Numbered from the stretch's first letter, positions 17,564 through 27,001 are shown. The stretch is DNA of 64,000 bases from Cytobacillus massiliigabonensis (GCF_900199725.1 NZ_LT904902.1:1045401-1109400), one strand, 5' to 3'. Translations and numbers: made by a program. The notes: a model not told the origin generated them from the sequence alone.

Positions 17564-17995
17564 TCAATTATATGGGATTGATAACAACTCGAAATCCCCA
17601 TTAAAACTTCCTCTACATTCGCTGAGAATATATTGTTTTTTGTCTTTTTCTGTTTCAATTGTTAACCTTTGGCAATTATATTCCTCAATAAAATCACCAT
17701 CTACACTATGAGAAACATTAATTCTCTCTCCATCAAACGACAATGTCCTAACACCTCGTTGCCCCTCTGTCCCATACTGAATATAGTTTATTTTAGCTTC
17801 ATTTTGATTTTCCACATTCTTAACAAATCTATCTAAACCCTCTAAGTTTTTTATATCATTGTGATCATTTTCTACTTCTTCAATTTCATTTAATTTATTT
17901 TCATTCAAATCTAATTCAGTTTCAGTAGTTGGTTCTTGAGTACATCCCAATAAAGCAAAACTAAGAATAATAAATAAAACAAATACCCTTTTCAT
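17564..17995 (-). CDS. Lipoprotein, DUF4362-like
   Basis: 143 residues. The N-terminus is a lipoprotein signal, MKRVFVLFIILSFALLGC, with Cys at 18 as the lipidation site, then an acidic linker. The mature part, GLDRFVKNVENQNEAKINYI followed by YGTEGQRGVRTLSFDGERI, resembles the DUF4362 group of Bacillus lipoproteins. It would sit on the outer face of the membrane. No partner gene is adjacent. Confidence 0.72.
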   Translation of the reverse strand: MKRVFVLFIILSFALLGCTQEPTTETELDLNENKLNEIEEVENDHNDIKNLEGLDRFVKNVENQNEAKINYIQYGTEGQRGVRTLSFDGERINVSHSVDGDFIEEYNCQRLTIETEKDKKQYILSECRGSFNGDFELLSIPYN

Positions 17996-18176
17996 CTCTT
18001 CCCCCCTTAATCAATAAAACATTACATTCTTATTATAGTTCCTTAAAACGTTTCATTGTACTAACCTCCCTCGATAGTTTAAGTACAATCTTTCACTAAC
18101 ACTACAATTCATTCCCATTTGTAATTACTTTTTCCGGTACTCTTCCTGCATTTAACCGACCCTTTTCATGAAGAAA

Positions 18177-18202
18177 GACGCTTTTCTTCTCAGAAAAGCG
18201 CC
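18177..18202 (-). terminator. Terminator after norB, also part of a small repeat
   Basis: On the minus strand GCGCTTTTC-TGAGA-AGAAAAGCG forms a stem followed by TCTTTCTTC, about 90 nt past the norB stop. The wider element (18155-18215) resembles 4640-4700. Confidence 0.65.
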
Positions 18203-18292
18203 CCCCTGCTTTCGGCTATTCACTTGTAAATGAAGTGTGCCCCATTTTCACTTATATCGCTTAGGAGCAAAATCATTTAATGTGCCATTTTT

Positions 18293-20584
18293 TTATAAAA
18301 ATGTATCCGTAGTATTATTGTTAACAGAACTTTCTTCTTCATTCTGTACGAACGCCTTACCAGTTTTCAAACTAATTACAAACCAAGCAATTCCCATTAC
18401 ACCGAGAGCAAAGATTGTATCACCAACTGCTCTGAAGTATACAAGATTGTGGATAATCTTTTGGTTAAGAAAATCTGCTGATCGAGCATACCACATACCA
18501 TGTTCAATACTGGCAATTGCCTGCAAAATCCCAACGGGAAGAAGGCTAGTGAAAGCCATCAATAATAAACCTATATTCAAAGCCCAGAAAGAAAAGCGAA
18601 GCAATTTGGTTTTCCATGGTCTTTTACCGGACAAACCACGCAAGCAAAATAGCATTAAACCAATTCCAAGCATCCCGTACACACCAAATAATGCTGTGTG
18701 AGCATGTAACGGAGTCGTATTCAATCCTTGAATGTAATACAACGATATTGGCGGATTAATCAAAAAGCCGAATACGCCTGCACCAAGCAGATTCCAGAAA
18801 GAAACAGATACAAAGAACATAATCGGCCATTTATACCGTTTCATCCATGGCTTAGCAAAACTATGCCGATAATTTTCAAATGCTTCATAACCAATTAATG
18901 CAAGTGGAACAACCTCCAGTGCACTGAATGAAGCTCCCACTGCTAATACCCCTACTGGCGTACCAGCAAAATACAAGTGGTGGAATGTTCCTAGTATTCC
19001 CCCAAATAAAAAGATCGAAGTTGACAATAAAACCGAAGTTGTAGCGATTTTTGTTCCGACCAATCCCATACGTGTAAAAATAAAAGCTAGAACAGCGACA
19101 GCAAATACCTCAAAAAATCCTTCTACCCATAAGTGTACAACCCACCACCGCCAATAAGTAACCATAGACAAGTGGGCTGTCTCTCCCCACATGAGACCAG
19201 GTACATAGAAAACCGGAATGGCTACTGATGCAAGTAAGAATAGGATTAATAAATGGCGATTTTCGCCTTTTTTCTTAAGGGCCGGCCAAATAGCCCTTGC
19301 CATTAAAAAGAACCATAAAAATAATCCTATCGTTAATAAGATTTGCCACATACGTCCAAGGTCCACATATTCATATCCTTGGTGTCCAAAGTAGAAGTTC
19401 CCTGTCGGATTTGTAATGTACCCTTTAACAGCAGCCCATTCACCGGTCATTGAACCAAGTACTACTATCAGAAGGGCGATAAATAAGAAATTCACGCCAA
19501 ATCTTTGATATTTCGGTTCGTGTCCGGTAATTGCTGGTCCTATATACAATCCAGTCGCTAACCATGCCGTTGCAATCCAAAAAATTCCGATTTGCTGATG
19601 CCATGTTCGCGTAACGCTGTAAGGGAACCACTCATTAAGCGGAATACCATAAAAACCGTTACCTTCCACTGCATAATGTGCAGTAATTACACCTAAAATA
19701 ATTTGCAGTACTAATAAAGCAGTTACAACCCAAAAGTATTTAATGGTTGCCTTCATCGATGGTGTTTGCTTTATCGATAATAAAGGATCCATTTTCGGGG
19801 CTTTAATCGTCTCATCATCTTTACGCTGAAATGCATAGTACCAGACAAGTGCTCCAATACCCGCTATTAGAATGACAATACTTATAACTGACCATATCAC
19901 ATTAGAGGAAGTTGGAACATTATCAATTAAAGGCTCACCTGGCCAGTTGTTTGAATAGGTGATATCTTCTCCTGGCCGATTTGTTTCTACAGACCACGTA
20001 GCCCACCAAAAGAATGCATTGAGTTTTTTCATATCTTCATCATTGGAAACAGTATTTGCCGGAATGGCAATTTTCTCACGGTATTCATCTAATGCCGGAT
20101 CATCCCCAAATACAGATGCATAGTAGCCACTCATATGTGCAATCGATTTAGAGCGTATTTCTGAAATAATAATATTCCCTGTTTCCGGGTTATAGGTGTT
20201 CGTTCTTATTTCTTTTTTTAGAAGAGCTTTTAAGGATGCTTGTTTTTCTTCTGACAAGCTATAATAATCATCCCCATACTGTTCTTGCGCCCAAGTATCT
20301 AGAATCCATACGGAAGATCGGTGAAGCCAATCCGCTGTCCAATCAGGAGCAACATATGCCCCGTGTCCCCAAATACTTCCAACTTCATTTCCACCTATTC
20401 GCTGCCAAACCTTTTGTCCATCTTGTATATCTTTTTTTGTAAAGATAACATCTCCAGATTCTGTCACAACCTGGTTAGGAATGGGCGGTTTCTTCTGATA
20501 AATTTCTCCACCGAAATAAAGTAATACGATGAAAGATCCTATAAAAACGGAGGCCAGTATCAACCACAGCTTTTTGTATCCCAT
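18293..20584 (-). CDS. norB: Quinol-dependent nitric oxide reductase (qNor)
   Basis: 763 residues from the ATG at 20584, 8 nt after GGAGG; the GTG at 20590 is too close to it. The fused N-terminal domain (about 25-225, with GQKVWQRIGGNEVGSIWGHG) marks the quinol-oxidising type that needs no cytochrome c subunit. About 14 helices follow. Heme and FeB ligands are visible: TRTWHQQIG near 328, HLWVEGFFEVF near 485, FHHLYF near 535 and HAHTALFG near 628. It reduces NO to N2O at the membrane, for denitrification or NO detoxification. An Fnr box and a -10 lie upstream; the gene has its own terminator. Confidence 0.96.
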   Translation of the reverse strand: MGYKKLWLILASVFIGSFIVLLYFGGEIYQKKPPIPNQVVTESGDVIFTKKDIQDGQKVWQRIGGNEVGSIWGHGAYVAPDWTADWLHRSSVWILDTWAQEQYGDDYYSLSEEKQASLKALLKKEIRTNTYNPETGNIIISEIRSKSIAHMSGYYASVFGDDPALDEYREKIAIPANTVSNDEDMKKLNAFFWWATWSVETNRPGEDITYSNNWPGEPLIDNVPTSSNVIWSVISIVILIAGIGALVWYYAFQRKDDETIKAPKMDPLLSIKQTPSMKATIKYFWVVTALLVLQIILGVITAHYAVEGNGFYGIPLNEWFPYSVTRTWHQQIGIFWIATAWLATGLYIGPAITGHEPKYQRFGVNFLFIALLIVVLGSMTGEWAAVKGYITNPTGNFYFGHQGYEYVDLGRMWQILLTIGLFLWFFLMARAIWPALKKKGENRHLLILFLLASVAIPVFYVPGLMWGETAHLSMVTYWRWWVVHLWVEGFFEVFAVAVLAFIFTRMGLVGTKIATTSVLLSTSIFLFGGILGTFHHLYFAGTPVGVLAVGASFSALEVVPLALIGYEAFENYRHSFAKPWMKRYKWPIMFFVSVSFWNLLGAGVFGFLINPPISLYYIQGLNTTPLHAHTALFGVYGMLGIGLMLFCLRGLSGKRPWKTKLLRFSFWALNIGLLLMAFTSLLPVGILQAIASIEHGMWYARSADFLNQKIIHNLVYFRAVGDTIFALGVMGIAWFVISLKTGKAFVQNEEESSVNNNTTDTFL

Positions 20585-20617
20585 ATTCACTACCTCCCCA
20601 ATGTATTTTCAACTTCA

Positions 20618-20623
20618 ATTATA
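20618..20623 (-). promoter_or_regulatory. -10 element of the norB promoter
   Basis: TATAAT on the minus strand, about 34 nt before the norB ATG. Transcription would start near 20611, placing the Fnr box centre at about -40.5, a usual activating position. Confidence 0.65.
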
Positions 20624-20643
20624 GGGTGTAGTATTTTTCCAAT

Positions 20644-20659
20644 AGTGACTAAAATCACA
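20644..20659 (-). promoter_or_regulatory. Fnr-type operator upstream of norB
   Basis: TGTGATTTTAGTCACT on the minus strand fits the Bacillus Fnr site TGTGA-N6-TCACT exactly. Activation under oxygen limitation is the expected effect. Confidence 0.8.
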
Positions 20660-20918
20660 ATTTTGGTAAAATAATCCAATTATCACACGCAATATCTATT
20701 AATTACCATATACTTACTACTAATTCCCCTGTGATAAAATCAACAAAATGTAATAAATAACAGAAGAATGCCAGCTGCCCCCAATGATATTCAACTGTGT
20801 GCTGGAAGTATAATGATTGTGATACTTTTTTATAAATAGATTCCATTAAAAATATTGCAGTAGATAAAGATATAACAAAACAAAAATTTACTGCGGCTTA
20901 AGCATAATGGAAGAAAGT

Positions 20919-21266
20919 TTAGAAAAAATCCTTTTTATATCGAACAGCTAGATAGATTCCTGAAGCGAGGAATGCAAGAGAATATTTAAATAAGAAGAAA
21001 ATTTGCCACATATATTCTTTTGGAAAAATCACGTCACACAAAATGACTACACATAATGTAATGAGGGCACTTTTTAAAGATATTTGCGTTGTTCTTTCGT
21101 CAGCTTCACCCATTTTTTTGTGAAATACGTATGTTAGAATCCCTCCGACGAAAAGCAATACAAAACCGCTGCCAATGAGAATATTCCAATTTCCCGGAAA
21201 TTGTTCAGCCCAGGACTTTAAAGGGTAAAAAATTGCGTTAGAGATTTCTGAGATATTAATTTTCAT
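20919..21266 (-). CDS. DUF2178-like membrane protein
   Basis: 115 residues from MKINISEISN at 21266, with AAAGGA about 10 nt upstream; longer starts exist at 21275 and 21287. Three to four helices are visible: LIGSGFVLLFVGGILTYVF, LITLCVVILCDVIF and FLFKYSLAFLASGIYLAV. The EADERTTQISLKS loop is typical of DUF2178. It overlaps the end of the XRE regulator gene by about 10 nt; regulator plus small membrane protein is a common pairing for this family. Function unknown. Confidence 0.75.
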   Translation of the reverse strand: MKINISEISNAIFYPLKSWAEQFPGNWNILIGSGFVLLFVGGILTYVFHKKMGEADERTTQISLKSALITLCVVILCDVIFPKEYMWQIFFLFKYSLAFLASGIYLAVRYKKDFF

Positions 21267-21495
21267 TTTTATCATTTCCTTTCTCATAAGTAAAAATATC
21301 GTTTACATCCACATTAAAAAATTCGGCAATTCGAAAAGCTAACAGCAGTGTCGGAACATAATTTCCTTTTTCCATTACGAAGATGGTTTGTTTGGAAACC
21401 CCAACTTTCTCTGCTAATTCTTGCTGCGACATTCTGGCAAGTACACGATATTCATAAACCTTATTAGATATCGAATCACCAAAATCTTTCTTCAT
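21256..21495 (-). CDS. XRE-family HTH regulator
   Basis: 79 residues from the ATG at 21495, 8 nt after AGAGG. The HTH is classic: RMSQQELAEKVGVSKQTIFVMEKGNYVPTLL (positions about 22-52), then AFRIAEFFNVDVNDIF. Small regulators of this kind typically repress their own operon, here together with the DUF2178 gene. A TTTACT-18-TATAAT promoter-like pair lies just upstream on the minus strand (about 21524-21553). Confidence 0.88.
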   Translation of the reverse strand: MKKDFGDSISNKVYEYRVLARMSQQELAEKVGVSKQTIFVMEKGNYVPTLLLAFRIAEFFNVDVNDIFTYEKGNDKNEN

Positions 21496-21626
21496 GACCA
21501 TCACCTCTTAAATCAAATTATAAACTAATTTTTTACAAAAAGTAAAGTAAACTTATACAAAGGCATAAAATACCTTTGTATTTACTTAGATTACTTTGAT
21601 TGAACAAGAGCCAGAATGTAAAAGAA

Positions 21627-21660
21627 CCTGACGAAATTCATGATTCCGTCAGGTTCACAT
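21627..21660. repeat. Inverted repeat between the XRE and GNAT genes
   Basis: AACCTGACG and CGTCAGGTT form a 9-bp stem; on the minus strand CTTTTAC follows. It could terminate the upstream GNAT transcript. The remaining 21520-21860 sequence shows no gene. Confidence 0.5.
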
Positions 21661-21865
21661 ATCGATCTAGTGTAATTTATGGTTTTGGTGGTGCGTTTTT
21701 AAATTGCGCTTTACTCCACGACTATTAAATAGCTTTAATTATTACTTCTGTATCCACGCACACCAAACTTTGGTTCGGTCTATACCAAAGATTATGAATG
21801 TAAACCTCATTCACATTAATGATGTGGCTTTGCGTGGCAATGGAAAAAACACCTGAATGAATTTG

Positions 21866-22876
21866 CTACAGCAGCTTTATACTCGGGTTGTTAAAGTTTG
21901 CCCATCCTATATTACTATCAATGTGTCTAACCATTCTGTAAGCAACCGGCTTAAAACCGCACTTAGGCCAAAATGTTGAAGAAGCAAGGTTGGTTATTCT
22001 CCAATCTGTTGTTATACTGTTATATCCCTTTTCTTTCATCATCCTCCAGCCTTCATTCATTAGCTTTTTACCAACACCTCTTCCCATTTGAGTATAGTAA
22101 GTGCCTGCAATACTTAACTCAACTCCGTTGTCAGGTGTCATCAAATCTGAAGTAATAGGAAAATATACTTGAAATCCTAATTCCTTCATATCTTTAATCG
22201 CAATAAGACACGTTTCATCATTTCCCTCTATTATTCTTTTATAACCTTCTTTAATATTCAATACAACTTCAGGTAACGCAGGCTCAAACACAGGTGCAGA
22301 ATTATGATACGATTGGATGATGCTAGACATTTTCCCCATCATTTCACTATCCATTTTATTACCAGCTCTTATTTCTGCATCAGATACAATTTTAAAAGGT
22401 TTATAATCCTCTATATTCATTACCCCGTGCACCTGCTGGATAGAAAAACTTAATCGCTGGCAGGCATCAAAGTACACTTGATTTCCAAGAGGTATGATCG
22501 TGTAGTGCACAAAACAGCCTTGCTCCAGCCATGCCACTGAAACCTTTGCATATAGATTCCTTATCAGTTCAGGAGAATGATCCATTCTGATTGCTATTCC
22601 TTCATAGGGCACCCAAATATGTCTGTCTCTAACAGTGTCAATTTTTATCTCTCCGATTATATAGCCGACTAGTTCATGATTAATAAATGCTCCTATCCCA
22701 ATGACACGATTAGTAACAAACAATTTTTCAAGTATATCTATTGCATACTCGATATTAAGACAGCTGTTTTTTAGAAATGGAAACACTTCACCTTCAAAAT
22801 TTTGCCTATGTATTAACAACTCAGCCATTGCGGGTATATCATCAATACCAATTGGTTTGAACTCACATATATCCAT
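21866..22876 (-). CDS. Tandem GNAT acetyltransferase
   Basis: 336 residues with two GNAT-like halves. The N-terminal half (about 1-160) has INHELVGYIIGEI as the central strand. The C-terminal half (about 165-330) has GVELSIAGTYYTQMGRGVGK, which includes the acetyl-CoA pyrophosphate loop, followed by LMNEGWRMMKEKGYNSITTD and FWPKCGFKPVAYRMVR. The second half looks catalytic; the first has a less obvious CoA loop. Substrate unknown. Starts near a TCTTCCTTT-type weak site after a short gap from the YrvL gene. Confidence 0.78.
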   Translation of the reverse strand: MDICEFKPIGIDDIPAMAELLIHRQNFEGEVFPFLKNSCLNIEYAIDILEKLFVTNRVIGIGAFINHELVGYIIGEIKIDTVRDRHIWVPYEGIAIRMDHSPELIRNLYAKVSVAWLEQGCFVHYTIIPLGNQVYFDACQRLSFSIQQVHGVMNIEDYKPFKIVSDAEIRAGNKMDSEMMGKMSSIIQSYHNSAPVFEPALPEVVLNIKEGYKRIIEGNDETCLIAIKDMKELGFQVYFPITSDLMTPDNGVELSIAGTYYTQMGRGVGKKLMNEGWRMMKEKGYNSITTDWRITNLASSTFWPKCGFKPVAYRMVRHIDSNIGWANFNNPSIKLL

Positions 22877-22948
22877 TTCTATTCTCCTTCAATAAATTTA
22901 CATGATATTACTAAATAAATACCAATGTAATAATGTTTGAGTCATCTC

Positions 22949-23389
22949 TCAATCCTTATCATTATCCAAAGCAATTTCAATCAGGGCAATTAGCAAGGCA
23001 ATCATTATTTCTGTTTTCCATGAAAGTGTCATACTTTTCATAAACTCATCCACTGTAAACAGGACTAGCCAGTTCGAAATGAATTCAAAACAGATCCGGA
23101 TAAGAGATTTCCGTAGTTTATCTGATATATTTTGGGTGGTCAGCTTCAAAATGGCATTTGAAAACAATTCAACAATCATGCCTAGAAAAAAGTAACTGGC
23201 AACAAAAATAACCAATGCCCAGTTAGATTGATACTGAACACCTAGCAGCTTAAATATCCCTGCCATGCCAAAAAAATAAATTCCCAATACAAAGCCAGCT
23301 ACCAGGATAATAAGCAATGTTATTCCTGCAACTGTTGCTGTTTTATCCTTTACATTCATTTTACGAAATGAATCATTTTTTTCTGGCAT
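22949..23389 (-). CDS. yrvL: YrvL family regulatory membrane protein
   Basis: 146 residues with an N-terminal MPEKNDSFRKMNVKDKTATV and four helices, including GIYFFGMAGIFKLLGVQYQS and FFLGMIVELFSN. This matches YrvL, reported in B. subtilis as a regulator of oxalate decarboxylase expression through YvrI. No yvrI or oxdC homologue is in the window, so the target may be elsewhere. The ribosome site is GGAGAAATAG before the ATG. Confidence 0.75.
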   Translation of the reverse strand: MPEKNDSFRKMNVKDKTATVAGITLLIILVAGFVLGIYFFGMAGIFKLLGVQYQSNWALVIFVASYFFLGMIVELFSNAILKLTTQNISDKLRKSLIRICFEFISNWLVLFTVDEFMKSMTLSWKTEIMIALLIALIEIALDNDKD

Positions 23390-23660
23390 CGGTCTATTTC
23401 TCCTTTTGCAAATGATCTCCCTTGTTATTCATGTGTAAGTTTCATCATTTCTTCTAAATCTTAATATTCCAATTGATTCAAAATATTCCCAATCCCATCT
23501 CTATTCTAACATAAATATCCAGTTTACATTAGGTGTACTGTCCAATTAGATGGTCCTTTATCTTACATAAAAAAAGAGCGCTGCAGATTTATTTGTATAA
23601 TTCATTACCAATTCCATAAAATATTGTCAGAAAACATATGAAAAATTGGAGGTATTTCCT

Positions 23661-24683
23661 TTGGGTATATTAAGGAAAGCAAAAACCAGCACATTAACTG
23701 CTGCCGAAGTTTCTGCTCTTTGGCTTCAGTATTTAGGAGATAGTATGGCAATATGTATTTACAAATATTTTCTTAACATTGTTGAAAACAAAGAGATTAA
23801 AACCATTTTAGAATCCTCATTACAGTTAGCTGAGAGCCATGTATTGAAAATCACTGAATTCTTAAATAGTGCTGATTTCAATGCCCCAATTGGCTTTACA
23901 GAGAATGACGTGAATATCAATGCCCCACGTCTCTTTTCTGACCAATTTTTACTTTTTTACTCCTACATTATGACCATCCATGGGTTATCCGCTTATAGCT
24001 TAGCTATTACTAACCTGGAGCGACAAGACCTTCAAAATTACTTTTTTGAATGTACGACATCCTCTAAGGAATTGTTTCAAAAAATAGTGGAATTGGCTAA
24101 AAAACAGCCAAAATTTACAAGTGTCCCATCTATTCCTTCACCTGATATGCCGCAGTTTATGGATTCACCTGGATTCATTGAAAATTTAGTTGGAGACAAA
24201 AGACCACTAAGCAGTTCGGAAATCAGCACCCTTTTCTTTAATTCAATGAAGACTGGATTTATCAATTCGTTAAGTTTAGCTTTTAGTCAGGTGGCTGAAC
24301 AGGAAGACGTTCGTAATTTTATGTTGAAAAACGTTAAATTAGCGGGGAAAGATGTACAAAGCTTTGACTCTATCTTACAGCAGGATCATTTGCCAATACC
24401 TGAGAAATGGGATAATGAAATTACTGATTCTACTGTAAGTCCTTTTTCTGACAAATTGATCATGTTTCATGCAGGGTTTTTAGTAAATTCGGCTCTTACT
24501 TATTATGGTGCATCAATAGGAGCCAGCTTCAGATCAGATATACTTTTGAACTATTCTAAAGTATTTACCCATGCTATGGAGGCTGGTGCATTTTCTTTCA
24601 ATATTATGGTCAAACATGGCTGGTTTGAAAAACAGCCTGAAGCGATTGACAGAAAATCTTTGTCACAGGACTCAAAGAAATGA
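23661..24683 (+). CDS. DUF3231 family protein, second copy
   Basis: 340 residues from a TTG at 23661, 8 nt after GGAGG (23648-23652); a TTG at 23646 lies inside the ribosome site. Two repeated helical halves: LTAAEVSALWLQYLGDSMAI at the start, APRLFSDQFLLFYSY near 100, LAFSQVAEQEDVRNFML near 215 and SDKLIMFHAGFLVNSALTYYG near 270. It is clearly related to the protein at 4799-5809 yet well diverged, so the two are old paralogues. Function unknown. A perfect 19-bp hairpin follows the stop. Confidence 0.85.
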   Translation: MGILRKAKTSTLTAAEVSALWLQYLGDSMAICIYKYFLNIVENKEIKTILESSLQLAESHVLKITEFLNSADFNAPIGFTENDVNINAPRLFSDQFLLFYSYIMTIHGLSAYSLAITNLERQDLQNYFFECTTSSKELFQKIVELAKKQPKFTSVPSIPSPDMPQFMDSPGFIENLVGDKRPLSSSEISTLFFNSMKTGFINSLSLAFSQVAEQEDVRNFMLKNVKLAGKDVQSFDSILQQDHLPIPEKWDNEITDSTVSPFSDKLIMFHAGFLVNSALTYYGASIGASFRSDILLNYSKVFTHAMEAGAFSFNIMVKHGWFEKQPEAIDRKSLSQDSKK

Positions 24684-24711
24684 ATGAAAATAGTGGGATG
24701 TTCCTAATAAA

Positions 24712-24753
24712 CAGACGGTTCTCGTGCTTCAAAGGAAGCACGAGAACCGTCTG
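24712..24753 (+). repeat. Perfect 19-bp inverted repeat after the DUF3231 gene
   Basis: Arms at 24712-24730 and 24735-24753 around an AAAG loop, with core ACGGTTCTCGTGCTTC. There is no T-run on either side close enough for a normal terminator. Hairpins with this core recur between genes in Bacillaceae, so it may be an interspersed palindrome that also ends transcripts. Confidence 0.7.
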
Positions 24754-25066
24754 CAGGTTTGCTTATTCATTTTCAACTTCTATTCTACTAATATCCTTAT
24801 TTATGTATTTATAGTTTTTTTATAACCTTCATTATTTTTTCTGATTGATCACTAAATAGATGATTACTCATATAAATAAAGCCTTTCAATCTGAAGGCTG
24901 AAAGATATTTTTAAACACCATACTATCAAACCGGATTACAGCTAGTGCGAATAACTGGAAAAAAAGTAAAGGAAACATGAAGCTTTCATAATTATCACAT
25001 ATTATTATCACATTTATTAGATACACTCACAAAGTGAACCAGCATGAAAGCGAGGATAATAATGCA

Positions 25067-26341
25067 ATGAAAAGAATGATATTTACAATATTTCTCCTCG
25101 TCTTAGGGTTTTACTTGCCAGATAGAGCCGAAGCAGCAAGAACCTTACAAGCTATAATTGATGCTGCCTCAAAGGAGACTGCTATTGAATTAAAGGAGGG
25201 GGAGTATAACGAAACAGTTACTATTTCTAAGCCAATCACCTTAGTTGGGAAAGGCAATGTCCTGCTGCGCTCTTGTACGGATAAGCCAATCATTGCCATT
25301 CGGGGTGAGGGGGTTATTCTCAAAAATATCAAAGTCGAGCATTGCGGAGACAAAAAAGAAGATCATGCCGTTTATGTCACTGGTTCTAACCATATTCTAG
25401 CGGGAATGGATATTGTAACACGAAGGGCAGGAATAAAGCTTGATAATGCCACGAATGTTGCCATAAAAGATAGTGTAATTGCAGGCAAAAAGCAAGGAAA
25501 TGGGATTGACTTATGGAAATCTATTAAAAATAATCTATCAAATATTAAGATTTCCAATGTGACTGATGGAATTTATTTAGAGCAAAGTGATGAGAATACG
25601 TTGTTCCGAAATTCGATTCAAAATTCACGATATGGGATGCATCTTATGTTTTCGAATGATAACTTACTTAATGAAAATGTATCTAAAGCTAACTCAACTG
25701 GTGCCATGTTGATGGAATCAAATCGAACCGTTGTTAGTAATAATAAGTTGTCCTTTAATAGCAATAGTGTTCACGCTCAAGGACTATTGCTTTATATGGT
25801 TTCTGATACAAAGGTTACTGGAAATACAATTATTTCAAATCGAGTAGGTATTTATATAGAAGAAGCTGAACGAAATCAAATAGAAAATAATACGATGATG
25901 GATAACTTTATAGGGATACAGTTTGAACATGCAAATGGGAATACGGCTAAAAGGAATACCTTTATTGGCAATGTTAATAACGCTCAGGCGATAGAAAGCG
26001 CAAGCAATCAGATAAATGGAAACTATTGGGATGCTGCAAGTAAAGTAGATGCAACAGGAAATGGTGTAAGCAAAATCCCTTTCACCGCTGATCCATATCT
26101 TTTAACCATGACAACCAATGTACCAGAATACCAGCTGTTTTTTCAATCACCAGGTTTGATTTTATTACAGAAGATGCTGAAAAGCCCAGCAGATCAATTG
26201 TTAATAGATTCTGCTCCATTAATGGATATGACCAATGAAATAAAGACCAACATATCAGCAAGTTATCGATTATGGATTATGAGTACTGTAATGATAATAG
26301 TTAGTTTTAGTCTATTTATTTATGGGAGGAAAAGAAGTTGA
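25067..26341 (+). CDS. nosD: NosD, N2O reductase maturation protein
   Basis: 424 residues from the ATG at 25067; an in-frame GTG at 25034 would precede the signal peptide. The signal is MKRMIFTIFLLVLGFYLPDR-AEA. The body is a right-handed beta-helix of CASH/PbH1 repeats, with turns such as NATNVAIKDSVI, SIKNNLSNIKISNV and NRVGIYIEEAERNQIENN. A C-terminal helix (YRLWIMSTVMIIVSFSLFIY) anchors it outside the membrane. NosD works with the NosFY transporter to build the CuZ cluster of NosZ. The stop overlaps nosL by 4 nt. No nosZ lies upstream. Confidence 0.92.
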   Translation: MKRMIFTIFLLVLGFYLPDRAEAARTLQAIIDAASKETAIELKEGEYNETVTISKPITLVGKGNVLLRSCTDKPIIAIRGEGVILKNIKVEHCGDKKEDHAVYVTGSNHILAGMDIVTRRAGIKLDNATNVAIKDSVIAGKKQGNGIDLWKSIKNNLSNIKISNVTDGIYLEQSDENTLFRNSIQNSRYGMHLMFSNDNLLNENVSKANSTGAMLMESNRTVVSNNKLSFNSNSVHAQGLLLYMVSDTKVTGNTIISNRVGIYIEEAERNQIENNTMMDNFIGIQFEHANGNTAKRNTFIGNVNNAQAIESASNQINGNYWDAASKVDATGNGVSKIPFTADPYLLTMTTNVPEYQLFFQSPGLILLQKMLKSPADQLLIDSAPLMDMTNEIKTNISASYRLWIMSTVMIIVSFSLFIYGRKRS

Positions 26342-26907
26342 AGAAAAAATATTTAAGTTTAATGATAATTACTGGAATCATAATGTTTCTTGCAGCATGT
26401 GGGAAGGAAGAAGTTCAGCCTGTTGATATTAATGAAGAAACGGATAAATGTGAAATATGCAATATGGCTGTAGTAGATGACCAATTTGCTACACAGATTG
26501 TTCTTGAAAGTGGAAAATCTATGGTCTTTGACGATATTGGCTGTATGTATGAATGGCTTGATAGCAATAAAAATGAAGAGATCTCAGGGGAATTTGTACG
26601 TGATTATCATAATAAAGAGTGGATTTCAGTGGATGATGCTACATATATATACAACCAATCTGTCAAAACACCTATGGCTTACAATGTTATTTCGTTTAAA
26701 GATAAGGCGGCAGCAGAAGATTTTATTAAAGAAAATGATGGAAGTACGCTAATGACCTCCGATGATTTAGCTAAGCATGCCTGGAAACAAAACAAAGATA
26801 TGATGCATATGGGGGATATGGAGAAGCATTCCCAAGAAGGTATGGATGATAGCGAGGATCATTCTTCTGAAGAGATGGATGATAGCGAGAGTAAAGATTC
26901 TCATTAA
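26338..26907 (+). CDS. nosL: NosL copper chaperone lipoprotein
   Basis: 189 residues from a TTG that overlaps the nosD stop, with GGGAGG upstream. The lipobox is MFLAAC near residue 20. CEICNMAV near 38 is the Cys/Met copper-site motif of NosL, followed by DDQFATQIVLESGKSMVFDD and an AYNVISF strand. The C-terminal tail is Met-, His- and Asp-rich (MMHMGDMEKH, and two DDSE repeats) and may bind extra copper. NosL delivers Cu(I) for NosZ assembly on the outer membrane face. Confidence 0.9.
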   Translation: MKKKYLSLMIITGIIMFLAACGKEEVQPVDINEETDKCEICNMAVVDDQFATQIVLESGKSMVFDDIGCMYEWLDSNKNEEISGEFVRDYHNKEWISVDDATYIYNQSVKTPMAYNVISFKDKAAAEDFIKENDGSTLMTSDDLAKHAWKQNKDMMHMGDMEKHSQEGMDDSEDHSSEEMDDSESKDSH

Positions 26908-26917
26908 ATTTGAGAGA

Positions 26918-26948
26918 AGGATCTGTTTTCGGACGGTCCTTTTTCATT
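26918..26948 (+). terminator. Weak hairpin between nosL and nosY
   Basis: AAGGATC and GGTCCTT can pair around a 12-nt loop and a TTTTTC run follows. If real it would partly reduce nosYF transcription below nosDL. Confidence 0.35.
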
Positions 26949-27001
26949 ATTTATCGCAGGTTAGTTATCTGTGGATCAATTGTTCGAAAAGAGGAATAAA
27001 T

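Noticed and set aside
24760..25060. Possible nosZ remnant upstream of nosD
   Set aside because: The interval is AT-rich non-coding DNA with no NosZ-like or cupredoxin-like reading in any frame.
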